A stretch of DNA of 64,000 nucleotides. Source: Adlercreutzia equolifaciens. GTDB taxonomy: Bacteria; Actinomycetota; Coriobacteriia; Coriobacteriales; Eggerthellaceae. A program made the translations under genes and the position numbers. Of this stretch, positions 1 to 7,457 are shown piece after piece. The DNA lies in assembly GCF_029076695.1 (NCBI RefSeq), contig NZ_JARFIK010000002.1, forward strand, positions 868,001-932,000. The letters are read 5' to 3'. How positions within the stretch are numbered: the first letter of the stretch is position 1; every line of letters starts with the position of its first letter. The notes beneath the pieces were generated by a model. The model saw only the letters and a program-made list of their open reading frames with translations. It ran no database searches and had not been told where the DNA came from.

Positions 1-50
1 GCGGCCAGTGCGCGCAATACTGCCGCTTCGACGCCATCGTCAAGGAGTAG
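1..50 (+). CDS. iorA: Indolepyruvate ferredoxin oxidoreductase subunit alpha, 3' end only
   Basis: Only the last 15 codons and the TAG stop (48-50) lie in the window. The readable tail contains GQCAQYC, which has the spacing of the final two cysteines (C-x3-C) of a 4Fe-4S ferredoxin motif, as found at the C-terminus of IorA. The assignment rests mainly on iorB starting 9 bases downstream. IorA carries the thiamine pyrophosphate and iron-sulfur centres that decarboxylate arylpyruvates to aryl-acetyl-CoA. Confidence 0.7.
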   Translation, partial: GQCAQYCRFDAIVKE

Positions 51-59
51 GGGAGAGCT

Positions 60-650
60 ATGAGCGATACGAAAACAGTGCTTTTGTGCGGCGTGGGCGG
101 GCAGGGCACCATCCTTGCCGCCGATCTTTTGGCCTTCGGCTGCATGCGCGCCGGTCTTCAGGTGAAGGTATCCGAGATTCACGGCATGTCCCAGCGCGGC
201 GGCGCCGTTACCACCGTGGTGCGCGTCGGTGAAAACGTGCAGTCCATGGTAGCCGACGAGGGCAGTGCCGATATCATCGTGGCCTTCGAGACTACCGAGG
301 CTCTGCGCAATCTTCCCAACTTGAAGGAGGGCGGCTCGCTGATTGTCAACGACGAGGCCATTAAGCCCCTGCCGGTGCTCACCGGGGCCGCGTCGATGCC
401 CGCCCATCCCCGCGAGACCTTGATCGAGGCCGGAGCGCTTTTGGTGCCGGCGGCCGATGTTGCCTGGAAGGTGGGCAATCCCAAGACGGCCAACGTGGTG
501 CTGCTCGGTGCCTTGACGGCGCGCCTCGATATTCCCGAGGACGTATGGGTTGCCACCATCGAGGACCGCGTGCCCCCGCGCACCATCGAGGCCAACATAG
601 CAGCCTTGCGCGCCGGCCGCAATTTCGTGCTTGACCAGGAAGGGAAGTAG
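60..650 (+). CDS. iorB: Indolepyruvate ferredoxin oxidoreductase subunit beta
   Basis: This 196-residue protein is the gamma-domain-like small subunit of the IorAB complex, which oxidatively decarboxylates transaminated aromatic amino acids to aryl-acetyl-CoA with reduction of ferredoxin in the cytoplasm. Residues 11-17 read GVGGQGT, the glycine-rich signature of the family, and HGMSQRGG follows near residues 41-48. The length is normal. GGGGAG lies just ahead of the ATG. It follows iorA by 9 bases and precedes an ACT protein by 3, so the genes are almost certainly cotranscribed. Confidence 0.93.
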   Translation: MSDTKTVLLCGVGGQGTILAADLLAFGCMRAGLQVKVSEIHGMSQRGGAVTTVVRVGENVQSMVADEGSADIIVAFETTEALRNLPNLKEGGSLIVNDEAIKPLPVLTGAASMPAHPRETLIEAGALLVPAADVAWKVGNPKTANVVLLGALTARLDIPEDVWVATIEDRVPPRTIEANIAALRAGRNFVLDQEGK

Positions 651-653
651 ATC

Positions 654-1100
654 ATGACGGTATCCCAGATCAGCGTTTTCGCCGAAAGCAAGCCGGGCCA
701 CCTGGGTCGCGTGTTGAGTCTCTTCGACCAGGCCGGCGTCAGCGTGCGCGGCTATTCCGCTTCCGACACCGGCGAGTACGGCATTCTCCGCTTCGTGGTG
801 GACAAGCCCGAGGCGGCTTACGCGGCGCTCCGCGAGGCAGGATGCGCCTGCGTGGTTTCTCCCGTGCTCTGCCTTAAGCTGGAGGACAAGCCCGGCGAGT
901 TGCTGCGCGTTATGGGGGTCTTGGCTGAATGCGGCATCAACGTGGTGTACAGCTATTCCATGATCTCCACCTACATTGTGCTCTCTACTACCGATCCCGA
1001 GCAGGCGCGTCAGCTTCTGGCTGATCAGCCCGTGGAAACCATCTCTCAGGAAGATATCACGCGCTACGTTGCCGAGCGCCCTGACTGGAAGGAGGCCTAG
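654..1100 (+). CDS. Tandem ACT-domain protein
   Basis: The protein has 148 residues made of two ACT domains (roughly residues 4-68 and 75-140). The first opens with QISVFAESKPGHLG, the usual ACT strand-helix start with a G-H-L ligand-binding turn, and the second with a KPGEL turn. No catalytic domain is present, so it probably senses a ligand, plausibly an aromatic amino acid. It sits 3 bases after iorB and 4 before a phenylacetate-CoA ligase. Genes of this kind between ior and paaK are common in anaerobes that ferment aromatic amino acids. Its regulatory target is not evident from the sequence. Confidence 0.85.
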   Translation: MTVSQISVFAESKPGHLGRVLSLFDQAGVSVRGYSASDTGEYGILRFVVDKPEAAYAALREAGCACVVSPVLCLKLEDKPGELLRVMGVLAECGINVVYSYSMISTYIVLSTTDPEQARQLLADQPVETISQEDITRYVAERPDWKEA

Positions 1101-1104
1101 AGCC

Positions 1105-2490
1105 ATGGCGTGTGCCGAGGAATCCTTTGCCGTTACGCAGAAGGGAGCCGCCCTGCGCGCGGCCCAGGAAGGCCGTTTCGACGAGCTGCCCATCTTCGAT
1201 CGCGCCATCGAGTGCGCCTCGCGTGAGGAAATCGAGGCTCTTCAGTTGGAGAAGCTGAAGAAGCAAGTGGCTTATACCTACGAGCGCGTGCCCTGGTATC
1301 GCCAGAAAATGGACGAGATGGGGGTGGCGCCCGAGGATATCCAGACTTTGGCCGATGTGCGCAAGCTGCCCTTTACGGACAAGACGGTGCTGCGCGACAC
1401 GTTCCCGTTCGGCCTGTTTGCCGTTCCGCTGTCCGACGTGCGCGAACTTCACTCCTCATCGGGCACCACGGGCAAACCGGTGGTGGTGGGCTACACGCCC
1501 GACGATATGGATGTCTGGAGCGATTGCATCGCGCGCCTCGTGCAAATGGCCGGCGTGGTGCCGGGCGATGTGGCCCAAATGGCCTTTGGCTACGGCATGT
1601 TCACCGGTGGCTTCGGCCTGCACTACGGCCTGCAGAAGCTGGGATGCGCCATGATTCCCGCGGGGTCGGGCAATACCGAGCGCCACATTCAGATGATCGA
1701 GGACTACGGCACTACGGTGCTGGTGGCCACGCCTTCCTATGCCATGCATATTTGCGAGGTGGGGGAGCAGATGGGCTACGATTGGGCCTCGTCTCCCTTG
1801 CGCGTGGGTCTTTTCGGCGGCGAGCCGTGCCCGCCGGGCCTGAAGGCGGAAATCGAGCGTCGCATGCACATTACTTGCACGGACAACTACGGACTTACCG
1901 AGGTTATGGGCCCGGGCGTATCCGGCGAGTGCCTGGCCGAGCGCTTCCAGCAGCACATTGCCGAGGACCACTTCCTGTGGGAAGTGGTGGATCCCGAAAC
2001 CGGCGAGCCGGTGGGCGAGGGCGAGATGGGCGAACTGGTGCTCACGCCCCTCGACAAGCAGGCTATCCCGGTGCTTCGCTATCGCACCCATGATCTTACC
2101 TGCGTGCATACCGAGCCCTGCGCCTGCGGCCGTACCCATGCGCGCATGGACAAGGTGCGCTCGCGCAGCGATGACATGCTCATTATCCGCGGTACTAATG
2201 TATTCCCGTCCCAGATTGAGGATGTACTCAGTGGTATTGAGGAAGTCACGCCGCATTACCACATTGTGGTGGACACCAAGAACGGCATGGACGTGTTCAC
2301 GGTAGAAACCGAGCTGCGCCCCGAGGCCTTCTCCGACTCCTTCGAGTCCATGAACGCCATCAAGGAGAACATCGCTGAGAAGCTGAAGAGCACGCTTTTG
2401 GTGGCGCCGACGGTGCGTTTGGTAGAGCCCGGCGGCATTGAGCGCGCTGTGGGCAAGGCCAAGCACGTCGATGATCGACGCAAGAAGTAG
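1105..2490 (+). CDS. paaK: Phenylacetate-CoA ligase family protein
   Basis: This 461-residue enzyme belongs to the AMP-forming aryl-acid CoA ligases. The adenylate loop SSSGTTGKP is at about residues 117-125, and DNYGLTEVMGPG follows near residue 260. The reading frame is open further upstream, but the ATG at 1105 has GGAGG (1091-1095) nine bases before it, overlapping the end of the ACT gene. With IorAB it can interconvert aryl-acetates and their CoA esters, allowing ATP formation from aromatic amino acids when run in the acid-forming direction. The direction and exact substrate (phenyl-, hydroxyphenyl- or indole-acetate) cannot be read from the sequence. Confidence 0.88.
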   Translation: MACAEESFAVTQKGAALRAAQEGRFDELPIFDRAIECASREEIEALQLEKLKKQVAYTYERVPWYRQKMDEMGVAPEDIQTLADVRKLPFTDKTVLRDTFPFGLFAVPLSDVRELHSSSGTTGKPVVVGYTPDDMDVWSDCIARLVQMAGVVPGDVAQMAFGYGMFTGGFGLHYGLQKLGCAMIPAGSGNTERHIQMIEDYGTTVLVATPSYAMHICEVGEQMGYDWASSPLRVGLFGGEPCPPGLKAEIERRMHITCTDNYGLTEVMGPGVSGECLAERFQQHIAEDHFLWEVVDPETGEPVGEGEMGELVLTPLDKQAIPVLRYRTHDLTCVHTEPCACGRTHARMDKVRSRSDDMLIIRGTNVFPSQIEDVLSGIEEVTPHYHIVVDTKNGMDVFTVETELRPEAFSDSFESMNAIKENIAEKLKSTLLVAPTVRLVEPGGIERAVGKAKHVDDRRKK

Positions 2491-2492
2491 CC

Positions 2493-3491
2493 ATGACGGC
2501 GGCTTGCGGCGCTTCGGCGTCTGACGGTGAGCGCACGGGGGTACCCGGTGGCGACCGTGCCGTGGTGGGACGGTTCGCCCCTTCGCCGACGGGCCGTATG
2601 CACGCGGGCAATATTTTCGCGGCTCTGGTGGCGTGGCTGGTGGCCAAGTCCCAGGGGGGACGCATGGTGCTGCGCGTGGAAGATCTTGACCGAGAGCGAT
2701 CGAAACCGCAGTTCATCGATGGCGTGCAACGAGATTTCGAAGCTCTGGGGCTGTATTGGGACGAAGGTCCCTTTTTCCAGCACGACCGCGACGAGGCCTA
2801 TCAGGCGGCTTTTGCCCACCTGCAAGAGCGCGGTTTGATTTACCCCTGCTATTGCACCCGAGCCGATCTCCATGCCGCCTCGGCGCCCCATCATGGCGAA
2901 AAGCCCGTGTATCCGGGAACGTGCCGTTCTTTGAGCGCTTCCGAAAGGGCGAAGCGCGAGGCTGCGGGTCGTCGACCGGCGCAGCGTCTGACGGTACCTG
3001 ACGAAACCATTACGTTCGATGATCTGATTCAGGGTGTCACCACGCAGCGGCTCGATATCGAGTGCGGCGATTTTCTGATCCAGCGTTCCGACGGCGCCTT
3101 TGCCTACCAGCTGGCCGTAGTGGTGGATGACGCTGCTCAGGGCGTGAATTCCGTGGTGCGCGGGGTGGACCTGCTGTGCTCGACGCCGCAGCAGATCTAC
3201 TTGCAACAGTTGCTCGGTCTGCCTTCGGCGCAGTATGCCCATGTGCCGCTTCTTGTGGCTGAGCAGGATCGTCGCCTTTCCAAGCGGGATAAAGATGCGG
3301 CTCTCGATGAGCTGCTTGAGCGATTCAAAACTCCTGCGGCGGTAATAGGGTATATTGCCGGCATAACCGGTCTGGCCCCAACCACTGATCCTGCTACCCC
3401 CGAGGAGTTGCTGGATCAGTTTTCCCTTGATGGGCTGCCCGATTGCTTTATCGACAACGTGCAGATTCGCTGGCCTGGCGCTACAGCATAA
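2493..3491 (+). CDS. gluQ: Glutamyl-Q tRNA(Asp) synthetase
   Basis: At 332 residues this is a glutamyl-tRNA synthetase catalytic domain without the C-terminal anticodon-binding domain, the hallmark of GluQRS. The HIGH-like motif MHAGN is at residues 36-40 after FAPSPTG, and the KMSKS-like SKRDK is near residues 262-267. YPCYC and a later YPGTC supply candidate zinc-binding cysteines. The enzyme attaches glutamate to queuosine in the anticodon of tRNA-Asp, so it implies queuosine-modified tRNA in this organism. It starts 2 bases after paaK; its end overlaps the convergent menA by 11 bases. Confidence 0.85.
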   Translation: MTAACGASASDGERTGVPGGDRAVVGRFAPSPTGRMHAGNIFAALVAWLVAKSQGGRMVLRVEDLDRERSKPQFIDGVQRDFEALGLYWDEGPFFQHDRDEAYQAAFAHLQERGLIYPCYCTRADLHAASAPHHGEKPVYPGTCRSLSASERAKREAAGRRPAQRLTVPDETITFDDLIQGVTTQRLDIECGDFLIQRSDGAFAYQLAVVVDDAAQGVNSVVRGVDLLCSTPQQIYLQQLLGLPSAQYAHVPLLVAEQDRRLSKRDKDAALDELLERFKTPAAVIGYIAGITGLAPTTDPATPEELLDQFSLDGLPDCFIDNVQIRWPGATA

Positions 3492-4410
3492 GAGCGCAGG
3501 CGTAGAATGCCCCGAGGGCCACGTTCACGCTGCAAATTTGTCCCATCGCGCCGACGCGCGAGGCAGGGATCAGGGGATTCTTCCAGAGCCCCACCATGAG
3601 AGGATAGCAGGCCAGTACCATAAAGGGCAAAACGATAATGCCGTGGGCAAACCAAAGGCAGATAATCAGAACGATGGCGCAGGCCCACGTTACCAAAAGG
3701 CCATGATAGAGCGCGCGGGATTTCGGACGCCCCAGAAGTACCGGCAAAGTTTTGCGCTGGGCCTCGACGTCCTTCTCAATGTCGCAGGTATTGTTCGTCA
3801 TCATGATGAGTCCGACGCCGATAATAGTGGGTACGCTCCAAAGAAGCATCATCCAGGAGAAGGTCCCCGAGAGCACCTGGTAGCAGGCGAGGGGAATAAG
3901 GCCGCCCATCACGCCACCGCTGACCAGCTCGCCGATGGGCAGGTAGGAGATAGGGGTTTTCCCGCCTGAATACAGCACCACCATGAGAGCGCCAACAAGG
4001 GCAATGACCAGGGGAATAAAACCAGCTTGGAAAATAACGTAGAGGCCCAACAGGAAGGCCGCAACTAAGAGTCCGATAGCGTACATGAGCACCGTGCGCG
4101 GGTTCACATGATTGTAGACCAGCACCGCGTCGGTCACTTCTACATTGTCCTCGGCGCTGTCGGTGCCCTTGACGAAGTCGAAATAGTCGTTGAAGGTGTT
4201 GACGGAGGACTGCATAAGTATGCAGATGACAAGCAGTACCAGGGCCATAAGAGGGGAGAAGACGCCGCGCGTGGCCACCGTGCATCCCACGGCTATGAGA
4301 ACAGGCAGGATAGCGGCAGGCCAGGTATGGGGGGCTGCCAGTTGTACCATAAGCCGCGGTGTAAGAGGGGAGTAGGACTCCCCCTCCCCTTTTTTAAAAT
4401 CAGTACGCAT
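3481..4410 (-). CDS. menA: 1,4-dihydroxy-2-naphthoate polyprenyltransferase (UbiA family)
   Basis: This 309-residue membrane protein joins a polyprenyl chain to the naphthoate head group in menaquinone synthesis. The first Asp-rich motif, NTFNDYFDFVKGTD, spans residues 71-84. The second, NNTCDIEKD, lies near residues 206-214; both coordinate magnesium and the prenyl diphosphate. About eight hydrophobic segments are visible. Menaquinone supports the anaerobic respiration expected of this lineage. Its 3' end overlaps convergent gluQ. The ribosome binding site is weak (GAAAG-like), and no other men gene is nearby. Confidence 0.88.
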   Translation of the reverse strand: MRTDFKKGEGESYSPLTPRLMVQLAAPHTWPAAILPVLIAVGCTVATRGVFSPLMALVLLVICILMQSSVNTFNDYFDFVKGTDSAEDNVEVTDAVLVYNHVNPRTVLMYAIGLLVAAFLLGLYVIFQAGFIPLVIALVGALMVVLYSGGKTPISYLPIGELVSGGVMGGLIPLACYQVLSGTFSWMMLLWSVPTIIGVGLIMMTNNTCDIEKDVEAQRKTLPVLLGRPKSRALYHGLLVTWACAIVLIICLWFAHGIIVLPFMVLACYPLMVGLWKNPLIPASRVGAMGQICSVNVALGAFYACALML

Positions 4411-4455
4411 GTTCGTTTTCTTTCACACTATAAGATTTTTGCTCCATTATAAAAG

Positions 4456-4479
4456 AAGGCACCTGTAATCAGGTGCCTT
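4456..4479 (-). terminator. Rho-independent terminator after the lipoprotein gene
   Basis: AAGGCACCTG (4456-4465) and CAGGTGCCTT (4470-4479) form a perfect 10-bp stem with a 4-base loop. On the minus strand it is followed by CTTTTAT. It lies 28 bases past the stop of the gene at 4507-5103 and ahead of menA. A weaker T-rich stretch also exists on the plus side. Confidence 0.85.
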
Positions 4480-4506
4480 AAGGGTTTTGTTGGAGCAAGC
4501 CGCAGG

Positions 4507-5103
4507 TTAGTTGGTCATAAGAGCAGCGGAAATGTCGCCCGAAGTAGACGAAGCCGGTTCCCATACGTCATTGACCTTAGTGTACGTGATGGTGATAGGC
4601 TCGGTAGGTTTGAGCTCAACGCCATCCAAGGAGCCGGTGACAATTTCACCGATCTTCTTGTTGATGTCCTCGTTGGACATGCCGGCCAGCTCGTCAGGGT
4701 TCTCCGTAATCTTCGTTACGGCTTCTTCAAGAGCCTGCTGATAACCCGTATAGCTTTTGCACGTCAGAGTGATCTGAGCTTCAGCGGTGTCGCCGTTGAC
4801 GTTAATGCTGTCGATGGTGTAATCGAAGCCGTCAAGATACGCCTTCATGAACTCAACGCCGTCGATGCCATACATCGAAAGCTGGCTCATATTGATGCTT
4901 TCGGAAAACTCGTTGACAAAGCTGTCATCCAGATCCTTGATGCTATTCAACTCAGAGGTGAGCGACTGTTCGATGACTTGAGAGTCATCCTGAGGCTGAG
5001 AGCAGCCAGAGAAGGCAACCAGACTAAAGGCGAGGGCCAAAACGAGAATAAAAGAGGCGAGAATCCCTGTACTCTTATTCAATGAATTTACTTTACATAA
5101 CAT
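4507..5103 (-). CDS. Uncharacterised lipoprotein
   Basis: The 198-residue product begins with a type II signal peptide: a basic start, a hydrophobic core near residues 14-30, and a lipobox-like F-S-G-C with the cysteine near residue 34. It should be exported and lipid-anchored to the outer face of the membrane. The mature part is acidic and soluble, with a central region of alternating polar and hydrophobic residues typical of small ligand-binding or NTF2-like lipoprotein folds, but I recognise no specific family. GAAAGG precedes the ATG. Composition is lower in GC than its neighbours. Function unknown. Confidence 0.75.
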   Translation of the reverse strand: MLCKVNSLNKSTGILASFILVLALAFSLVAFSGCSQPQDDSQVIEQSLTSELNSIKDLDDSFVNEFSESINMSQLSMYGIDGVEFMKAYLDGFDYTIDSINVNGDTAEAQITLTCKSYTGYQQALEEAVTKITENPDELAGMSNEDINKKIGEIVTGSLDGVELKPTEPITITYTKVNDVWEPASSTSGDISAALMTN

Positions 5104-5193
5104 AGATTATCAGCCTTTCTATCGTAGCTCTTAAGAGAGCGTTGGTATCCACTGCGGATTATTGTAGCCGATAGCTGTGGAGGCGCCGTGAGC

Positions 5194-5628
5194 TTAGCCC
5201 CAGGCCGATTCTCCTGATGAGGGCGCTGACGGCGATGTGGCAACTCCGTTACCCAGCAGCGAGCTGTAGTCTCCGGACTGCATGGCATCCATAAGGGCCG
5301 GCAGCATGGTGACAACCCCGATAATATTGAGAACGAGAGCCACCAGGCTAATGAAGATTCCCATGAAGGCGGTTTGTTTAAGCGCTCGAGCATAGCCCAC
5401 GTACGGTGATTCAGGATTGGCAAGCACGCGCTTGGTTTTGATGAGCGCTATGATGGCGCAGACCAGAGACACTGTGCTGAGGAGCACGCCGCCGATAATG
5501 AACGACACCGGGCCGCCAATGGTGGCAATGGTGGACAAGGTGCGGGCTGAATTAAGGTTTGCTTGTTCGGCGAAAGCCTGAACACTCTTATCAGGATCGA
5601 TCTGAGGCTTGTTCTCTGGTTCTGACAT
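5194..5628 (-). CDS. Small integral membrane protein
   Basis: This 144-residue protein has a polar N-terminus of about 35 residues and then hydrophobic segments near residues 36-62 and 88-112, separated by a short basic loop (KTKRV). It ends with a Ser/Gly/Pro-rich tail. The layout resembles DUF4190-like small membrane proteins, which have no assigned activity. It lies 12 bases upstream of nothing on its own strand except the lipoprotein gene (90 bases downstream) and 12 bases after dut, so it may be cotranscribed with both. Function unknown. Confidence 0.65.
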   Translation of the reverse strand: MSEPENKPQIDPDKSVQAFAEQANLNSARTLSTIATIGGPVSFIIGGVLLSTVSLVCAIIALIKTKRVLANPESPYVGYARALKQTAFMGIFISLVALVLNIIGVVTMLPALMDAMQSGDYSSLLGNGVATSPSAPSSGESAWG

Positions 5629-5640
5629 GAAAACTCGATT

Positions 5641-6078
5641 CTACTGAAGTCCGCTGCTGCCAAAGCCAGCGGAACCGCGTTCGCTTATTGACAAAGAGTC
5701 AACAAGGTTGAAATGAACAGTGGGTACGGGAATGATCATGAGCTGGGCGATGCGATCACCGCGGGAGAAAGAAAATGCCTGGTCAGTATCGGTATTGATA
5801 AGACATACCTTGATTTCTCCGCGATAACCGCTGTCGATCAGGCCGGGTGCATTAACCACCGAAATGCCATGCTTTGCCGCAAGACCGCTGCGCGGCAAAA
5901 CCAGGGCTGCATAGCCTTCGGGAAGCTCGAGGGCGAACCCACAGGGCACGAGCCTACGCTCGCCCGGCTGCAGCACACCGTCGACGGTGCTGCGAATATC
6001 AAGGGCTGCATCGCCATCATGGGCGTAGGCAGGCGCTGGCATGGCGGGATCGAGAAGGGTAACGTTGACGGCAAGCAT
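5641..6078 (-). CDS. dut: dUTP diphosphatase
   Basis: The 145-residue enzyme hydrolyses dUTP to dUMP and diphosphate, keeping uracil out of DNA and supplying thymidylate synthesis. The five trimeric dUTPase motifs are visible: DAALDIRS near residue 24, PRSGLAAKHG near 62, a GLIDSGYRGEI stretch near 80, RGDRIAQL near 107, and a C-terminal RGSAGFGSSG. The length is typical. It begins 4 bases after the nrdR stop, suggesting coexpression with this regulator of ribonucleotide reductase and possibly with the SOS-type promoter further upstream. Confidence 0.95.
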   Translation of the reverse strand: MLAVNVTLLDPAMPAPAYAHDGDAALDIRSTVDGVLQPGERRLVPCGFALELPEGYAALVLPRSGLAAKHGISVVNAPGLIDSGYRGEIKVCLINTDTDQAFSFSRGDRIAQLMIIPVPTVHFNLVDSLSISERGSAGFGSSGLQ

Positions 6079-6082
6079 GGCA

Positions 6083-6529
6083 CTACCCTATTTCGCTGAG
6101 AGCTTGAGAGAACTCCTCGATGCTCTGGAAGTCTTTGTAGACGCTGGCAAAGCGAATATAGGCCACGTCATCAAGGTTGGCCAGGCGTGCGAGAACCATA
6201 TCGCCCAGGTCTTTCGATTTGATTTCCGTGCGCTGCGAGGAGCGCAGTTCGGTTTCGATGCTAGCGATAAGGTTGTCGATTTTCTCCGGCGTAATGGGCC
6301 GTTTTGCGCAGGCAATAAGCAGGCCGCGCATGAGCTTCTCGCGATTGAAGACCTCGGAAGAGCCGTCGGTTTTGGTGACGAGAATAGGGTTTTCAGCCAG
6401 ACGCTCGTAGGTGGTAAAGCGATGACCGCACTCGAGACACTCGCGCCGACGACGAATAGAGGCGCCCTCGTCCGCAGAGCGAGAATCGACCACTTTAGAC
6501 TCTGGGTAGCCGCAGGATGGGCAGCGCAT
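6083..6529 (-). CDS. nrdR: Transcriptional repressor NrdR
   Basis: NrdR represses ribonucleotide reductase genes according to bound ATP/dATP. Starting at the ATG at 6529 the protein has 148 residues and opens with MRCPSCG, the first half of its zinc ribbon; the second half is CLECGHRFTTYER near residues 31-43. An ATP-cone domain follows from about residue 49. The frame is open five codons upstream, but AGGAGG (about 6534-6539) is placed for 6529, and the family always starts at the zinc ribbon. Candidate promoter elements lie just upstream. I saw no NrdR boxes in the window. Confidence 0.94.
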   Translation of the reverse strand: MRCPSCGYPESKVVDSRSADEGASIRRRRECLECGHRFTTYERLAENPILVTKTDGSSEVFNREKLMRGLLIACAKRPITPEKIDNLIASIETELRSSQRTEIKSKDLGDMVLARLANLDDVAYIRFASVYKDFQSIEEFSQALSEIG

Positions 6530-6634
6530 AGGGCCTCCTAACAATGAGTTGAAAACCCATGATACCTTATACGGAGCACTTCACTCCCGTTTTCAAAACA
6601 TTGCTACCTTCACGACACCCCGAGTGGGCTGCGT

Positions 6635-6706
6635 CTAGGCAAAAAAGATAACGAAGCTGGCGATGGTGCTCAGAGCGAAGGCAATGGGGAATTCGTAGCG
6701 TGCCAT
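6635..6706 (-). CDS. 23-residue hydrophobic membrane peptide, divergent from lexA
   Basis: A short frame encodes MARYEFPIAF followed by ALSTIASFVIFFA and a TAG stop. After a short polar start, almost all of it is one predicted membrane span. GGAG lies 6 bases ahead of the ATG (GGAGATAAAAATG). A consensus promoter on the same strand (TTGACA-17-TATTAT, 6749-6777) starts transcription about 35-40 bases upstream, within the two LexA boxes that also control lexA. In other Gram-positive bacteria a small SOS-induced membrane protein that blocks division (YneA, DivS, Rv2719c) diverges from lexA, and SOS-induced membrane peptides such as TisB and SidA are similarly short. Homology to any of these is not visible; the role is inference. 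Confidence 0.65.
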   Translation of the reverse strand: MARYEFPIAFALSTIASFVIFFA

Positions 6707-6723
6707 TTTTATCTCCTGACCTC

Positions 6724-6753
6724 TTGCGTAGAACCTTTGTTCGTTGTTATAAT
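6724..6753 (+). promoter_or_regulatory. lexA promoter
   Basis: TTGCGT (6724-6729) and TATAAT (6748-6753) are separated by 18 bases. Transcription should begin near 6760, which places the ATG at 6771 too close to the start and favours the lexA start at 6819. One LexA box lies in the spacer and another covers the transcription start. Confidence 0.8.
6731..6742. promoter_or_regulatory. LexA box 1
   Basis: GAAC-CTTT-GTTC matches the Gram-positive SOS box core (GAAC-N4-GTTC), here extended to AGAACCTTTGTTCG. It sits between the -35 and -10 of the lexA promoter and downstream of the -10 of the divergent promoter, so bound LexA should repress both. Confidence 0.85.
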
Positions 6754-6777
6754 AGGGCGAACAAAAGTTCATGTCAA
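6749..6777 (-). promoter_or_regulatory. Divergent SOS promoter for the 23-residue peptide
   Basis: Read on the minus strand, TTGACA (6772-6777) and TATTAT (6749-6754) are 17 bases apart, closer to consensus than the lexA promoter itself. Its -10 overlaps the lexA -10, LexA box 2 fills its spacer, and box 1 covers the start of its transcript. Confidence 0.75.
6759..6770. promoter_or_regulatory. LexA box 2
   Basis: GAAC-AAAA-GTTC, preceded by C (CGAACAAAAGTTC), is a perfect SOS core 28 bases centre to centre from box 1. It covers the lexA transcription start and the spacer of the opposing promoter. Confidence 0.88.
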
Positions 6778-6818
6778 GAGAAAATAAAACAAATGTACGC
6801 TATTCGAAAGGATGCGCT

Positions 6819-7457
6819 ATGACTCAGAAGGTGACGAAGAGGCAGCAGGCCGTGCTGGACTGCATCGAGGCGTGCATTCGGGAGAAGGGCTACGGCCCTA
6901 CCGTTCGCGAGGTGTGCCAAACGCTCGGTCTCTCCTCCCCTTCTACGGTTCATGTGCATCTCAAGGCCCTGGAGGAAAAGGGCTTCATCAAGCGCGACCC
7001 GCTCAAGTCGCGCTCTATTGCTCTTACCTATGCCATTGAAGACGCGGCTTCCTCGGTGGTTTCCGGCGCCGAGGCCTACAGCAACTTGGTCACTATTCCC
7101 CTCGTGGGCAATGTAGCCGCTGGCTCGCCCATTCTTGCCGAGGAAAATATCACCGATAACATTACGCTCCCTACGGAAATTGTCGGCGATGCTCCCTCTT
7201 TCATGCTGTCAGTGCGAGGTGAGTCCATGATCGAGGCCGGCATTAACGACGGCGATTATGTTGTGGTAAAAGAGCAGCCCGTGGCTAACAACGGCGATAT
7301 TGTCGTGGCCATTATCGACGATGGGGCCACGGTTAAGCGCTTTTATCGGGAGGCCGATCATATTCGCCTTCAGCCCGAAAACGCTTCCATGGATCCCATT
7401 ATCACCACGAACTGCTCTATTGCCGGCAAGGTTGTCGCCGTTTTCCGCCGTATTTAA
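6819..7457 (+). CDS. lexA: SOS repressor LexA
   Basis: LexA represses SOS genes and is inactivated by RecA-stimulated self-cleavage. The 212-residue protein has an N-terminal winged helix (residues 1-70, with TVREVCQTLGLSS and STVHVHLKAL) and a C-terminal S24-type domain. The cleavage site is Ala101-Gly102 (GNVAAGS), the catalytic serine Ser136 (GESM) and the lysine Lys173 (TVKRF). An ATG at 6771 is in frame, but the promoter position and the GAAAGGA at about 6806-6812 favour 6819. Two LexA boxes upstream indicate autoregulation. Its stop overlaps that of convergent hflX by 4 bases. Confidence 0.95.
   Translation: MTQKVTKRQQAVLDCIEACIREKGYGPTVREVCQTLGLSSPSTVHVHLKALEEKGFIKRDPLKSRSIALTYAIEDAASSVVSGAEAYSNLVTIPLVGNVAAGSPILAEENITDNITLPTEIVGDAPSFMLSVRGESMIEAGINDGDYVVVKEQPVANNGDIVVAIIDDGATVKRFYREADHIRLQPENASMDPIITTNCSIAGKVVAVFRRI

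Noticed and set aside
6771-6818. Longer lexA start at the ATG at 6771
   Set aside because: This ATG abuts LexA box 2 and lies too close to the predicted transcription start; the ATG at 6819 has a good Shine-Dalgarno and matches homologues.
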